The translations under genes and the position numbers were made by a program. DNA of 64,000 nucleotides from Actinomadura alba (lineage in GTDB: Bacteria; Actinomycetota; Actinomycetes; Streptosporangiales; Streptosporangiaceae), in NCBI RefSeq assembly GCF_014323705.1, contig NZ_JABVEC010000009.1:62001-126000 (forward strand). Reading direction: 5' to 3'. Of the stretch, positions 33,593-41,510 are shown piece by piece. The notes below the pieces were generated by a model that saw only the letters and a program-made list of their open reading frames with translations, did no database searches and was not told where the DNA came from. Within the stretch, counting starts at the first letter, position 1, and every line of letters starts with the position of its first letter.

Positions 33593-35347
33593 ATGATCAC
33601 TGCTCCAACCTCCCTGAACGGCTCACCGGTATCGTTGACGAAACCCCCCGACGACCAGGCCAATCGCGACACGGCAGCGACCAGGCACCTTTGCGCCGGG
33701 GTCTACCTCGACCGGGCCTTCCGCAGCATGGTCCTACGCCGTGTGTACAGCGATCCGTACCACCGGGTCGCGCCGTCTTACGGATTCGACCTGGTCCCAG
33801 TCGTAGGTCACGCGTGGCGTTCTTGGCTGCTGGACGCCTCACAGCAAGGGGTCGTTTTTCTCGTGCTGGTCGGCGGATGCCTTGTCAGTCGATCCGTTCT
33901 TGTGACTGTGCTGTGTTGGCTTGGGCTGTTCTTCGTCGCGCGCGGCGTTCTCGGTGCCGTCCCCGACGCCTTACGGCTGAAGGAGCGCGAGCTGGCCGAT
34001 CGGCTGCTCAAACGCAAGTGGCGGGAGCTCCAGAGCATCAAGGAGGAGGACCACTTACGACGTCAGCTCTGGGTGGTGCGAATCGGCTCCGCGGTGTGCC
34101 TCGTCCTCCTCATGACCTCGGTGGTGTCGGCAAGCTGGGCGGGAATGTCGCCGTCGGAGGGTATGAGTGCCGCGTTAGTCCTCCTGAGCCCGATCGTCTT
34201 TGCTGCCGTCGGAGCCGCAGTGCTGCGACAGATGTCATTGAACGACGTCGGTCACGCACCTGTCCTGAGACGGCGCCCCCTCAGCCAGCGGGAAGACGTG
34301 ATCGACCAGCAGCAGTCGCACACCGTCGCCGTTTACCACCGTCCCGAGCCGAAGGAGGCGGAGGAGAGGTGGGTTGACTTTGACCCCTTCGAGCGAGAGC
34401 CGACGATCTTCGTGGGCAGCGGCCATCTGGTGCATCGCTGGCTTCCTCCGCTGGTGGTCCAGCTGCTGAGCCCCGGCGAGGAGGACATGCGGGAACGCGA
34501 GTATGACGAGCCTCCGTTCCGCACTCACGAGCTCGTGGACCATCTGCGCAGCGCCATGCGCCGCGTCTCTGCGCCCGAGGATCCGCGACGCCTGGCGCTG
34601 CGGGTGAGAGACCGCGTCTTCATCGATGAACGGGACGTTCCTGTCGAACGTGACCTTCTCGCGAGCCGACCGGGAGCCGCATGGTTACGACAGATCATCG
34701 ATGACCCTCACCATGCTGCTCACCATTTCCTGGAGATGCAGATCAGCACGACCGGCGAACTGGTGACCACCGTCTTCCTCCGGGCCACGGTCCGCGGTCG
34801 CTCGCTAAGTTTGGACTTTGCAGCCTGCGCGCTGACCCGTACGCCGTTTGAGTATCACGTGACGGACCTTTTCGGTGAGAGCGGCCCCGGAGCGATCGTT
34901 CGCGCGGCTTTGCGTGCTCTGTGGAGGCTTCCCGAGGAGACCGCCCAGGTCGTTCGGCTCTGCGGGCTGCTCCCGACCCTGGGACGTGCCTTTATCGCGG
35001 GAAGAGCGGGAAGAGATCGCACTCTGGCTCCGCGTCGACGGGTCCTCATCGGCAGCCGGATCAGCGTTCGCGAGGACAAGTCCCTGTCGTGGAAGGACTC
35101 CCGGTTCGACGAGACGCGCGTGCATGACGACATCAAGCTCGTCGAGCAGCGCCTGCTCAAGGCGACCGAGGATTTCCTGGACGGCTGCCGGGTGGACACG
35201 TCGGTCTTCAAGGAGAAGGCGACCAACATCATCAACAACAGCGGCGTACTGAACATGGGCGGACGCCTAGAGATGAGCCACACGGCGGTCGGCCCCGGCT
35301 CGCAGGTCCAGATCGCAGTACAGCCCCAAGCGGGCGCAACGCAATAG
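33593..35347 (+). CDS. Four-helix membrane protein with large cytosolic domain and C-terminal G/V motif
   Basis: 584 aa, ATG at 33593 with GGGGG upstream. Four membrane segments: GVVFLVLVGGCLV and VLVTVLCWLGLFFVARGVLG near residues 86-122, then VCLVLLMTSVVSASW and SAALVLLSPIVFAAVGAAVL near 163-210. The long cytosolic part has no enzymatic motif I recognise (HHAAHHFLEMQISTTGELVTTVFLRATVRG near 365). The last 40 residues carry N-x-G-V-x3-G-G-x7-A-V-G-x-G-x2-V, the same pattern found at the very start of the next protein. The genes are 14 bases apart and clearly one unit. I infer a membrane partner for the nucleoside phosphorylase-fold enzyme. Confidence 0.75.
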   Translation: MITAPTSLNGSPVSLTKPPDDQANRDTAATRHLCAGVYLDRAFRSMVLRRVYSDPYHRVAPSYGFDLVPVVGHAWRSWLLDASQQGVVFLVLVGGCLVSRSVLVTVLCWLGLFFVARGVLGAVPDALRLKERELADRLLKRKWRELQSIKEEDHLRRQLWVVRIGSAVCLVLLMTSVVSASWAGMSPSEGMSAALVLLSPIVFAAVGAAVLRQMSLNDVGHAPVLRRRPLSQREDVIDQQQSHTVAVYHRPEPKEAEERWVDFDPFEREPTIFVGSGHLVHRWLPPLVVQLLSPGEEDMREREYDEPPFRTHELVDHLRSAMRRVSAPEDPRRLALRVRDRVFIDERDVPVERDLLASRPGAAWLRQIIDDPHHAAHHFLEMQISTTGELVTTVFLRATVRGRSLSLDFAACALTRTPFEYHVTDLFGESGPGAIVRAALRALWRLPEETAQVVRLCGLLPTLGRAFIAGRAGRDRTLAPRRRVLIGSRISVREDKSLSWKDSRFDETRVHDDIKLVEQRLLKATEDFLDGCRVDTSVFKEKATNIINNSGVLNMGGRLEMSHTAVGPGSQVQIAVQPQAGATQ

Positions 35348-35361
35348 GAAGGCGAGTAAGC

Positions 35362-36279
35362 ATGCAACCAGGCAAAGTGCACAACGAGGGCGTTGCCACC
35401 TTCGGGGGTTCCACCCAGATCCGGCAGTCGGCAGTCGGGCGAGGGGCAACTGTGAATCAGGTGACCGGCACGGACCAGAGAGCCGAGCAGGATGACCACC
35501 CGTCCAGAGCCGACGTTGGAATCATCACGATTCTCAGCGTTGAGGCCAACGCGGTCCGGTTGGCCCTGGGCCTGCGGCGGGAACGCGTCGAGGGCTTGGA
35601 CTTCGACCTCGGAGAGGTAGACGTGCCGGGCGATAGGCCCGTGAAGGTCGTGGCCACGCGGACACTTACCCAGGGCCAGCGGTCCGCTGTGATCGCGTTC
35701 GACCACCTGCGTCGGCACCACGACCCCCAACTGGTCGTGCTCGTGGGCATCGGCGGAGGGATCCACCCGAAGATCGGCATCGGTGATGTGGTGGTGGCGA
35801 CCCGCGTCGTCCACTACGACCTGCGCAAGGAGCTTCCGCAACATACTCAGCACCGGGGCGAGGAGAAAGAAGCGCCAGCAGCCGTGGGCCACGCCGTTAA
35901 CAGCTTCTTCACCGAACACGGTGAGCCGGCGCGCTTTTCCATCACCGACCCCGGCGGCACATCGAGGACACCAAGGGTCTTCAGCGGACCCATCGGCTCG
36001 GGGGATGCGGTGATCGCCGACCGTGACTCTGAGATCGTGGCCTACCTGTCCCGTTTCAACGACAAGATCCTCGCCGTTGACATGGAGGCAGGAGGCCTCA
36101 GCCAGGCTTGCCATGAGCAATCGGCGATCTCCGACCGCTCCCAGAACTGGATGGTGATTCGCGGAATCTCTGACGACGCGAGCCCGGACAAGAACGATGA
36201 CTACCAAGCCGTCGCAGCCTGGCACGCGGCAACGGTCCTGTACCGCGTGCTGCCGTACTTGATCAGCGTGGAGAAGTAA
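35362..36279 (+). CDS. Nucleoside phosphorylase/nucleosidase-fold enzyme with N-terminal G/V motif
   Basis: 305 aa, AGGAAGG before the ATG. Residues 8-31 carry the N-x-G-V-x3-G-G-x7-A-V-G-x-G-x2-V pattern shared with the C-terminus of the preceding membrane protein. A PNP_UDP_1 domain follows: VGIITILSVEANAV near 52, LVVLVGIGGGIHPKIGIGDVVVATRVV near 124, a substrate Asp region GPIGSGDAVIADRD near 211, LAVDMEAGGLSQAC near 236 and WMVIRGISDDASP near 262. These are the MTA/SAH nucleosidase and phosphorylase motifs. In prokaryotic conflict systems such domains act as effectors that destroy nucleosides or nucleotides. That role is inferred. Confidence 0.85.
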   Translation: MQPGKVHNEGVATFGGSTQIRQSAVGRGATVNQVTGTDQRAEQDDHPSRADVGIITILSVEANAVRLALGLRRERVEGLDFDLGEVDVPGDRPVKVVATRTLTQGQRSAVIAFDHLRRHHDPQLVVLVGIGGGIHPKIGIGDVVVATRVVHYDLRKELPQHTQHRGEEKEAPAAVGHAVNSFFTEHGEPARFSITDPGGTSRTPRVFSGPIGSGDAVIADRDSEIVAYLSRFNDKILAVDMEAGGLSQACHEQSAISDRSQNWMVIRGISDDASPDKNDDYQAVAAWHAATVLYRVLPYLISVEK

Positions 36280-36420
36280 ATGGATCCCCCTGGCGCTTGT
36301 CGAAGGCCGCCGTAACGTCACCGGCTGCTGGCCTGACCCGCACCCGACGCGGGCCAGCGAGCTGCTTCCCTGTGAGGTGGCCGCCAGCCCGCGCCGCGGC
36401 TTTGCCGGCGGACTACGTCA

Positions 36421-36490
36421 CGCCCGGCGTCCATGGCCGCGGATGAAGGCGCGTGGCCGTACGGGCGAACGGCGCGATCTCGGGAAACAC
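36421..36490 (-). pseudogene. Remnant of DUF1963 gene 5' end (copy 3)
   Basis: Minus-strand reading gives VFPEIAPFARTATRLHPRPW then TPGV, matching residues 16-38 of the DUF1963 protein encoded at 25995-26981 almost exactly. It sits in the 232-base gap between the phosphorylase-fold gene and the HTH-deformylase gene and has no continuation. Confidence 0.65.
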
Positions 36491-36511
36491 GATGCACGAT
36501 CGCTGTGGCTG

Positions 36512-37996
36512 TCAGCGGTAGGTCCAGGCTTGGCCGGTGCCTCGGTACTCCTCGACGGGGATGGGCTTCACGCCTTCGCGCATACGGTCGGTGTATAGGC
36601 GTCCGTACAGATGGTCGATCTCGTGCCCGATCAGCCGTGCGAGGCCGGCTTCGAGGACGGTGATCACCTGTCGGCCGTCGACGCGGGTGTGCTCGACCTC
36701 CAGCCGGAGCGGCCTCGGGACCAGACCGCGTACGTCGAAGAAGCTGAGGCAACCTTCGTACTGCTCGTCGGTTTCGGGTGACTCGGTGACCACGCGCGGG
36801 TTGAGCAGGACGATCGGTTCGGCGTCAGGGTCTGGCGGGGCAACTACGGCAGCGGCACGGTCGATGCCGATCTGCGGGGCGGCCAGGCCCATGCCTTTGC
36901 CGAACACGTGATGCTCGCGGACACGCTGCATGGCGGCGAAGAGCTTGTCGACGACGTCACAAGCCTCCTCTGTCTCCGCCGGGAGATCGAACGGACGCGC
37001 CACCATGGACAGGACCGGCTCGCCTTCCTGGACAATGCCGGCGGCTTTCATACGATCGCTGGCCGTACGGAGCTCCGGCCGGCTCTGCCCCGCATCACTG
37101 TCACGGGCGCGGAATCGCCATTCGAGCCGGTAGCGGGCACCCATCGGCGGGTCGTCGGTGGCCCAGGAGAACACGGCTTCGTCCTCCCGATCGGTACGGG
37201 TGATCAGAGTGCGCAACGGGACGGCTTCCGCTGTGGTCGAGGTCTCGGTTCCCCACACGACCGGGTCCAGGTCGGCTGGGAAGACGAGATCCACCGACAG
37301 GCGCCGGGTGGGCAGCCGTACAGCGCGCTGGAACCATGGCCCCCACCGGTCATCGTCAACGACGTACGAGTAGACCAGCGTGGCGTGCTGGCCGGGGTAG
37401 AGCGGGAACCGGCCACGGTCGTTCTCAAAGCACAGCCACGCCTCTTTGAACGAGTCGCGGTCCTGTTTGGACCGCCAAGCCATCGACTCGCCATCGCAGG
37501 TCGCAGTCAGACCGAGCTCATCCCAGGTGAGCGGCCGCACCCGGTAGAGAGCGTTGGAACGTTCGGGCTGTCCCGGATAGCGGTCGACGCTGATGCGCAT
37601 GAGATAGCGGGTGACCGGCTCAGTGCCGCCGTTGAACAACCGCCGTCGTTGCGTCGCCCGATATGCCGTCCCGTCGTAGCGAAGCTCCGCGTAGTCGTCC
37701 TCAACGACCAGTCCGTCAGCACTCTGCGCGGACGGACCGGTGACGCGGGCTGATGAGTCACTACGCCAGGCCCGCCAGAGGGCTCCGCCCGCGCTCAGCA
37801 CCGTCTCGGCTTTACGGGCGAAGTCTTCACTGGCCGAGTACCGGCCCGCTTCGACGTGGCTGACGTACGACGGATCGAACCCCATGGCGACGGCGAGCTG
37901 TTTCTTGGACATGCGGCGGTGCTCGCGCCACCGGGTGAGCTCGGCGCCGAACGACAGCTCGGACTCGGTGGTGTTGTCGCCGGCTGCGGAGTCCAT
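36512..37996 (-). CDS. XRE-type HTH protein fused to peptide deformylase
   Basis: 494 aa. Residues 15-75 are an XRE helix-turn-helix (ELTRWREHRRMSKKQLAVAMGFDPSYVSHVEAGRYSAS). Residues 95-300 form a domain with YLMRISVDRYPG and GQHATLVYSYVVDDDRWGPW that I do not recognise. Residues 325-485 are a peptide deformylase: GKGMGLAAPQIGI near 367, EGCLSFFDVRG near 420 and HEIDHLYGRLY near 465, so the metal ligands Cys, His, His and the catalytic Glu are all present. Deformylases remove the formyl group from new peptides; stand-alone ones are about 180 aa. The fusion suggests regulation or a dedicated peptide substrate. It is divergent from the aminotransferase set. Confidence 0.88.
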   Translation of the reverse strand: MDSAAGDNTTESELSFGAELTRWREHRRMSKKQLAVAMGFDPSYVSHVEAGRYSASEDFARKAETVLSAGGALWRAWRSDSSARVTGPSAQSADGLVVEDDYAELRYDGTAYRATQRRRLFNGGTEPVTRYLMRISVDRYPGQPERSNALYRVRPLTWDELGLTATCDGESMAWRSKQDRDSFKEAWLCFENDRGRFPLYPGQHATLVYSYVVDDDRWGPWFQRAVRLPTRRLSVDLVFPADLDPVVWGTETSTTAEAVPLRTLITRTDREDEAVFSWATDDPPMGARYRLEWRFRARDSDAGQSRPELRTASDRMKAAGIVQEGEPVLSMVARPFDLPAETEEACDVVDKLFAAMQRVREHHVFGKGMGLAAPQIGIDRAAAVVAPPDPDAEPIVLLNPRVVTESPETDEQYEGCLSFFDVRGLVPRPLRLEVEHTRVDGRQVITVLEAGLARLIGHEIDHLYGRLYTDRMREGVKPIPVEEYRGTGQAWTYR

Positions 37997-38121
37997 GCGG
38001 CAATCCTCTCCCAGAACGGGCGTGAAGGCATGAATGAAACATGAGTGAGGGCGCCTAAGCGTGGCTTCACCCGTGGCGTCCGCGGTCCCCTCGGGAGAAG
38101 ACGAGCCCCCGAGGAGTCCTT

Positions 38122-39175
38122 ATGACCGAGAGTCAGACATCCCGGCTACTGGTGGTCGGCGTCGGAAGCCGCACCACCGATGTGCTGCTGCCCGCCCTTC
38201 AAGAGGCGGCCGTCCCACTGCGGGTGACAGCGATCTGCGACCCTGCTTCGACCACAGCGGCCCAGGTGGGTGATCTGGCACAGAGGGGCCTGCTCCCCGT
38301 GGGCGTCGAGGTGTACGGCGATCTCGGCGACGCCCTGGCTGCTGGATCATATGAGGTGGCGATCTTGGCCTGCCCTCACGATGAGCATCAGTCGCTCACG
38401 TTGCGTCTGGCCGACGCCGGAATCGCGGTGTGGAAAGAGAAGCCGTACGCGCTTACGTTGAACGATGCCGTACAACTCGCGACCCTGGCGCATCCTGGGG
38501 TCAGGGTGCTCGCGCACCGGCCGCACAGTCATCTGCACCAGATCGCGATTCAGCGGTTGCAGGACTGGGGGCAACTGTTGTCCTACCGGATCCGCATCAC
38601 CCGTCAGACCAGCGACTATTCGGCCACATGGCGCGCCTCTCGGCAGCGTGCGGGCGGGGGCGCGATTCTCGATCTCGGCTACCACGCCTTCGACCTCATC
38701 TCCCGTCTGGCTGGCCACCCCGCAGCGGTCTACGCCGTCACCACGGCTTCGCCAGCGCATCGGGCCGCCGTCGAGGTGGGAGGAGAGCGCGCATCTGACG
38801 ATCACTCACGCCGACGGGTGTACAGGCACGGTATATCTCTCACGCTGCGACGACTGGGCCGAGGAACTCGACCTGGTCACCAACCACGGCCGCATGACCA
38901 TCGACGGCCATCGCGCCGAGATTCGGGTCACTGAAACCGGAGATCTCACCCACGGAGTCGAGCTAACGGCCACTGACAACCCATGGGCACGGATGCTCGG
39001 CTACCACGCCCGAACTCTTAGCGACCCCCTCGTGACTGCCGCCGAGGCCCGGATCGGAGTGCAGGCGACCGCCTTGATGGAGGCCGCCTACACCTCACTG
39101 CAACTGGAACGCCCTGCACCTGTCACATCCGTCGACGCTTCGTGCACCGCCGTCCTGGAAGGACTCGCATCATGA
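38122..39175 (+). pseudogene. Gfo/Idh/MocA oxidoreductase with a one-base frameshift
   Basis: The first 220 codons show the Rossmann fold LLVVGVGSRTTDVLLPAL, VYGDLGDAL, VAILACPHDEHQSLTLRLADAGIAVWKEKPYAL (the EKP motif) and GGGAILDLGYHAFDLISRLAG. Near 38780 one extra G in GTGGGAGGAG shifts the frame; the remaining third continues one frame over as ESAHLTITHADGCTGTVYLS to TSVDASCTAVLEGLAS and stop at 39175. Together this is a normal length of about 350 residues. The stop overlaps the aminotransferase start by 4 bases, so the intact gene was coupled to it. Either a recent mutation or a sequencing error. Confidence 0.85.
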
Positions 39176-40377
39176 CCCTCCCATGGCCGCCCATCGACGA
39201 CGATGTACGGGCTGCGGTGCTCCGGCAACTGCACACCGACATCTCCATTTACGACCGGTCCGGGATCATCTCCCGGTTCGAGGACGCTTTCGCCGCCCGC
39301 CACCAGGCCAAGCATGCGCTGCTCACCTCCTCGGGTACCGCAGCCCTGCATTCGGCGTACTACGCGCTGGGGATCGGCCCGGGCGATGAGGTGATCGTGC
39401 AGGACTACACCTTCTTCGCCACCGCCATGCCGCTCCTGCAGCTCGGCGCCGTGCCGGTTCTGGCCGACGTCGATCGTCACGGTGAGCTGGATCTGGAGCG
39501 GGCGACGCCCCTGGTGACCAATAAGACAAAGGCTCTCGTGGTCACGCACATGTGGGGCAACCCGCAGGCCACCCGGCGGCTCCGCGCGTGGTGCGATCAC
39601 CACGGCCTTGCGCTGATCGAGGACTGCTCCCACGCCCACGGAGCCGCCCGGGACGGGGTCAGTGTCGGGGAGCTTGCGGACGCCGCGTGCTGGAGCCTCC
39701 AGGGCCGCAAGACCATTACCGCAGGCGAGGGTGGCATCCTCACCACCGGCCAGCGGGAGGTGTACGAGAAGGCGACACTCCTCGGCCACTTCAACAAGCG
39801 AGCTATCACGGAGGTACGGGAAGAGTCGCCGCTGCACCGGTTCGCCGAGACCGGACTCGGCCTCAAATATCGCGCCCACCCGCTCGGACTGGCGATGGCC
39901 GAGGTCTACCTCAGCCGCCTGGACAGCTGGCTGACCTGCAGGGACCAGCACGCCGCTTACCTTGAAAGTGTCCTCGCCGGGCTGCCAGGGATCAGCGTGC
40001 TCACTCCTACAAGGCCGGACCGGCTCGCGACCTTCTACGCCTTCGTGTTCACCATCGACCCGGCCACTTCCGGGTTCACGCGCGACAACCTGCTCCATGC
40101 ACTCCGCCAGCGCGGTTGCGGCGAGTTCGAGACGTGCGAGTCGATGCGGCCGCTGCACACCTACCCGATCTTCGCCGCGCCCAGATCCCCGGTCACCACC
40201 TACGAGACCTCCTTCGTCCGATGTGACCTGACAGTGAGCGAGGATCTGGCGACGTCCTCGCTGCGCATCGCTGTCCCCGCCGACGACAGCCCGGAGAGCC
40301 GGGCCTACATCGACACGGCAGCCGCTGCGTTGAACGAGGCCCTCACATCAGTCACCGCGGCTACCCTCGCAAGGTGA
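39172..40377 (+). CDS. DegT/DnrJ/EryC1/StrS family aminotransferase
   Basis: 401 aa from the ATG at 39172, overlapping the oxidoreductase stop by 4 bases. ALLTSSGTAALHSAYYALGIGPGDEVIVQDYTF near residue 50, ALIEDCSHAHGA near 147 (PLP-binding Asp) and CWSLQGRKTITAGEGG near 175 (Schiff-base Lys) are the family hallmarks. These PLP enzymes transaminate keto-sugars or cyclitols in antibiotic and surface-sugar biosynthesis, usually with a Gfo/Idh/MocA dehydrogenase making the keto substrate, as in this pair. No other sugar genes are present, so the product is unknown. The downstream Nudix gene overlaps by 4 bases. Confidence 0.9.
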   Translation: MTLPWPPIDDDVRAAVLRQLHTDISIYDRSGIISRFEDAFAARHQAKHALLTSSGTAALHSAYYALGIGPGDEVIVQDYTFFATAMPLLQLGAVPVLADVDRHGELDLERATPLVTNKTKALVVTHMWGNPQATRRLRAWCDHHGLALIEDCSHAHGAARDGVSVGELADAACWSLQGRKTITAGEGGILTTGQREVYEKATLLGHFNKRAITEVREESPLHRFAETGLGLKYRAHPLGLAMAEVYLSRLDSWLTCRDQHAAYLESVLAGLPGISVLTPTRPDRLATFYAFVFTIDPATSGFTRDNLLHALRQRGCGEFETCESMRPLHTYPIFAAPRSPVTTYETSFVRCDLTVSEDLATSSLRIAVPADDSPESRAYIDTAAAALNEALTSVTAATLAR

Positions 40378-40862
40378 CCGACCACGACCTTGATCAGCGC
40401 CTACGTGACGACGCCGACCGCGACGGAATCCAGAAACTCGTGGTCGGCGCCGTCATCCATCACCAGGGCCTCGTACTCATCCTTCGGCGGTCCGCCACGG
40501 ACAAGTTCTTGCCGGGCATCGAGAAACTCCCCTCCGGAGGCGTCGACGACGGTGAAGACCTCCTCACCGCCCTCGCCCGAGAGCTTGCCGAAGAGATCGG
40601 CCGGACCGGCCCGCTGACCGTCGACCCCGACTTCGTCGCCTCCTTCGACTACATCTCCGGCTCCGGGCGCAAAGCCCGTCAGTACACCTTCGCGGTTCCC
40701 CACGACGGTCGGCCGCTCGTGTTGTCCGAGGAGCACGACAGCCACCGCTGGCTCGACCCCACGCACTTGGCCGACTCCGACCTCACCGAGGAGACCGCCC
40801 AGACCATCCGCGACTGGGCCCTGATCCAGGGAACTATGGGGGGATTGATTTCCGGTGCTTAG
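40374..40862 (+). CDS. Nudix hydrolase
   Basis: 162 aa from a GTG at 40374 that overlaps the aminotransferase stop (GTGA). The Nudix box GGVDDGEDLLTALARELAEE near residues 59-80 is complete (E7REUxEE pattern), with LILRRSATDKFLPGIEKLPSGG before it. Such enzymes hydrolyse nucleoside diphosphate derivatives. Translational coupling with the aminotransferase suggests a linked role, for example housecleaning of an NDP-sugar or a product derivative; that is inference. Confidence 0.88.
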   Translation: MTDHDLDQRLRDDADRDGIQKLVVGAVIHHQGLVLILRRSATDKFLPGIEKLPSGGVDDGEDLLTALARELAEEIGRTGPLTVDPDFVASFDYISGSGRKARQYTFAVPHDGRPLVLSEEHDSHRWLDPTHLADSDLTEETAQTIRDWALIQGTMGGLISGA

Positions 40863-40903
40863 CGAACACCATCCCGCACCGACGGGAAGGCGGCACTGTA
40901 AAT

Positions 40904-40950
40904 GGTTTCCTCAACCGTGTGCCGAAGGTTCGAACCTGCCGGGGGCACCC
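40904..40950 (+). other. tRNA-Arg (CCT) 3' fragment, likely att scar
   Basis: The sequence GGTTTCCTCAACCGTGTGCC followed by a T-arm-like GAAGGTTCGAACCTGCC and GGGGGCACC matches the anticodon arm to acceptor end of actinomycete tRNA-Arg (anticodon CCT) with a few changes, including one missing base in the T-loop. The 5' half of the tRNA is absent. tRNA 3' ends are the usual attachment sites of integrative elements, so this marks an old integration boundary. Confidence 0.75.
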
Positions 40951-40965
40951 AAGATGATCAGTGAG

Positions 40966-41004
40966 AACCCCGGCTGACTAGCCCGAACGCAGGTCGCCGG
41001 GGTT
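40966..41004 (+). terminator. Rho-independent terminator following the tRNA fragment
   Basis: AACCCCGGC (40966-40974) pairs with GCCGGGGTT (40996-41004) and is followed by T-rich sequence, 16 bases after the tRNA fragment. This is the layout of a tRNA terminator carried along with the tRNA 3' end. Confidence 0.7.
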
Positions 41005-41012
41005 TCGTATGT

Positions 41013-41510
41013 GTGCAGTTGTATGCCGCCCAGAGCACCCCTCAGCCGGCCAGCGCCGCCGCGCTCGTCCACCACCGACACGACGAGGTGCCCGAGTTGC
41101 TGAATCGGGCGCGTGACCATCTGGACGCCGCGGATGAACGAGAGCCGTGGATGTACAACTTCGACCGCACCGCGCTCGCCGGCCACCGCGGGCAATGTCA
41201 CCTGCGGCTCGGCCGGCCCGCTGAGGCGATCAGCGCCTTCACGGAGGGACTGGCGCAACTGCCGACCGGCCACGAGCGCCGAGGCGCCCAGCTCACCATC
41301 GGCCTCGCCCAAGCCCACCTCGATGCCGGGGATCCCGACGAGGCGTTGTTCAAGGCCGCCACCGCCCTGGACGTCTTCGCCGCGCGCGGCTCGGCCTCCG
41401 GCCTGCGCAGAGTCCGCCGTATGCGGGATCTTCTGAGGAACGCGGGCCACCACACCGCGGAAGAAGAACTCGACCAGCGAGCCCGCGCCTATCTGGAGGC
41501 CGCTTCGTGA
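41013..41510 (+). CDS. TPR protein, probable C-terminal remnant of an XRE/TPR regulator
   Basis: 165 aa from a GTG at 41013. HDEVPELLNRARDHLDAADE, MYNFDRTALAGHRGQCHLRLGRPAEAISAFTEGLAQLP and LTIGLAQAHLDAGDPDEALFKAA are tetratricopeptide repeats as in the C-terminal half of actinomycete XRE-family regulators of about 400 aa. The HTH half is missing, and the frame begins immediately after a tRNA-Arg fragment, so the gene was probably cut by an integration event. Its stop overlaps the start of the peptidase gene (GTGA), so it may still be translated and coupled. Confidence 0.6.
   Translation: MQLYAAQSTPQPASAAALVHHRHDEVPELLNRARDHLDAADEREPWMYNFDRTALAGHRGQCHLRLGRPAEAISAFTEGLAQLPTGHERRGAQLTIGLAQAHLDAGDPDEALFKAATALDVFAARGSASGLRRVRRMRDLLRNAGHHTAEEELDQRARAYLEAAS

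Noticed and set aside
34855..36321. 488-codon minus-strand frame
   Set aside because: Antisense to the membrane protein and phosphorylase-fold genes, whose motifs are unambiguous on the plus strand.
40895..40975. Complete tRNA-Arg gene
   Set aside because: Only the 3' half matches; the 5' acceptor strand and D-arm are missing and the T-loop has lost a base.
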